A stretch of DNA of 5,158 bases from Clostridium sp. CAG:167 (GTDB taxonomy: Bacteria; Bacillota; Clostridia; Lachnospirales; Lachnospiraceae): contig HF998293.1 in the NCBI GenBank assembly GCA_000433735.1, forward strand, positions 1-5,158, in the 5' to 3' direction. Of the stretch, positions 4,272 to 5,158 are shown in pieces. Positions within the stretch are counted from its first letter, which is position 1; every line of letters starts with the position of its first letter. The notes below the pieces were generated by a model, which was given only the letters and a program-made list of their open reading frames with translations, searched no databases and was not told where the DNA came from. The translations under genes and the position numbers were made by a program.

Positions 4272-5158
4272 TTACTTCTTTTTCAATGAAATCACATTAA
4301 TCTTATTGTTATCGATCAAAGTATAAACACTGCCTTGTTCCGTAGGAAACAGTCCATGGATCACATCTTCAAATTCACAGGAAAACTTTTCTTTTCCATT
4401 GGTCCGAAGAATATGGGCCTCTTTGCTGGACCAGAAGATCAGTTCATCCCCATTTAATTCCATATCGGAAAATGTATAGGTTATGTTCTGGCTGCGTATT
4501 TCTTTTCCTTTAAGATTGTATAAATGCAATGTCTGTGCATTCCGCGTATCTCCCTCATTCCAGGTCACGACGGCTATGTACTGGTCGCTGTAGGCCACAC
4601 TCCGAATGGTGTCCGGGTAAGTTACTTCTGCCTGGATCTGTGGCTTTTTCATCTGGTCAAACAACGTAAAACCGCTGGAATGGAACACGCACACTTCGTC
4701 TTTCCCGACAAACTCAATAGATGCAATGGTATTGGTTCCAAAGGATTTTCCGCCTACCAGCGTGTTCTGATCCTGTCCTACTTCCGTAAAATTATAAAAA
4801 CTTACTTTGTTTTCCGGCGTCTCTCCTGTCAGGACCATATGGGAAGTCACCACGCTTTTCCCATCCGGTGATATATCAAAATCAAGGGGATATCCTTCAT
4901 CTAGTACATTCGTAGGAATCTCCACTGCTAGTTTATCCGCAGAATTATAGGGATTATAAATGTTTAACACATTGGAATCGCTGTCCTGAGTCAGCACCGC
5001 CGTCACTCCATTGGCAGCTACTTTTGCCCCCACGATGGGAAGCGTGGTATCGATTTCTGTGCCCTCATCTTCTCCGTTGTACACATACAGCACCTTGCCC
5101 CCCACATCTGCAGCCACGACGAATTTTCCATTAATATCCACCTTCGGCTGTTTCATTT
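4272..5158 (-). CDS. DUF5711-like beta-propeller protein, N-terminus beyond the right window edge
   Basis: At least 294 residues are visible, ending in LKKK and a TAA. The first Met in the window (5154-5156) is probably internal: it lies in the middle of a propeller-type strand motif, and no start signal can be judged at the edge. Seven repeats of similar form can be picked out, numbered from that Met: about 4-28, 40-70, 90-123, 144-167, 184-214, 230-259 and 266-292. Each contains a hydrophobic strand, a turn often holding G, N or D, and a strand ending in a motif such as VYVYN, LNIYN, VSFYN, FTLFD or LHLYN. The clearest WD40-like piece is DISPDGKSVV (94-103). This suggests a seven-bladed beta-propeller. 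It resembles Firmicutes DUF5711 proteins, which I recall having an N-terminal membrane anchor; that part is not visible. It lies 16 bases before the CvpA-like gene, suggesting a shared transcript. No enzymatic motif is seen, and the function is unknown. Confidence 0.7.
   Translation of the reverse strand, partial: MKQPKVDINGKFVVAADVGGKVLYVYNGEDEGTEIDTTLPIVGAKVAANGVTAVLTQDSDSNVLNIYNPYNSADKLAVEIPTNVLDEGYPLDFDISPDGKSVVTSHMVLTGETPENKVSFYNFTEVGQDQNTLVGGKSFGTNTIASIEFVGKDEVCVFHSSGFTLFDQMKKPQIQAEVTYPDTIRSVAYSDQYIAVVTWNEGDTRNAQTLHLYNLKGKEIRSQNITYTFSDMELNGDELIFWSSKEAHILRTNGKEKFSCEFEDVIHGLFPTEQGSVYTLIDNNKINVISLKKK

Noticed and set aside
4524..4871. A 115-codon plus-strand open frame inside the propeller gene
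   Set aside because: It is the antisense of clear propeller repeats and has no domain of its own.
5154..5156. ATG near the right edge as the true start of the propeller gene
   Set aside because: It falls within a propeller-type strand, only two bases from the edge, so no upstream signal can be seen. The gene more likely continues beyond the window.

Overview
The window is the start of a bacterial str operon, read entirely on the minus strand, with two genes of unknown function upstream of it. Going down in coordinates, the genes are: a beta-propeller protein cut by the right edge (4272 to the end), a small CvpA-like membrane protein (3761-4255), rpsL (ribosomal protein S12), rpsG (S7), fusA (EF-G) and the first 96 codons of tuf (EF-Tu), cut by the left edge. 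All six reading frames are intact where visible. There is no mobile element, tRNA, rRNA, CRISPR array or sign of recent transfer.

The organism is most likely a Clostridia member of the Firmicutes, probably Lachnospiraceae. S12 carries the roughly 13-residue N-terminal insertion usual in Firmicutes (139 aa against 124 in E. coli). EF-Tu begins with the KPHCNIGTIGH variant, and EF-G has a short insertion before its DTPGH motif; both match my recollection of Lachnospiraceae sequences. The propeller protein resembles the DUF5711 family, which I associate with the same group. Shine-Dalgarno sites are strong AGGAGG types, as in Firmicutes. This is recognition from memory, not a database search.

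The four translation genes work together: S12 and S7 are 30S subunit proteins at the decoding site and the mRNA exit, EF-Tu delivers aminoacyl-tRNA, and EF-G drives translocation. A consensus sigma-A promoter (TTGACA, 17 bp, TATAAT) with an A/T-rich upstream tract lies just before rpsL. A second promoter with a perfect TATAAT lies between fusA and tuf, so tuf can be made in excess of the rest. Start codons differ along the operon: ATG for rpsL and tuf, GTG for rpsG, TTG for fusA. The untranslated gaps are short (82 to 141 bases) but rich in inverted repeats, and these are the most interesting part of the window. In rpsL, rpsG and tuf the Shine-Dalgarno sequence lies in the loop of an inverted repeat whose 3' arm touches the start codon. 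The rpsL-rpsG gap could fold into a branched structure at the position where S7 autoregulation acts in E. coli. The rpsG-fusA gap holds a large imperfect hairpin.

Upstream, the propeller and CvpA-like genes are 16 bases apart and look co-transcribed. No terminator is visible between them and rpsL, so some read-through into the str operon is likely. I find no convincing new biological system here. The core is ordinary housekeeping; the open questions are the leader and intercistronic RNA structures and the role of the two upstream genes.
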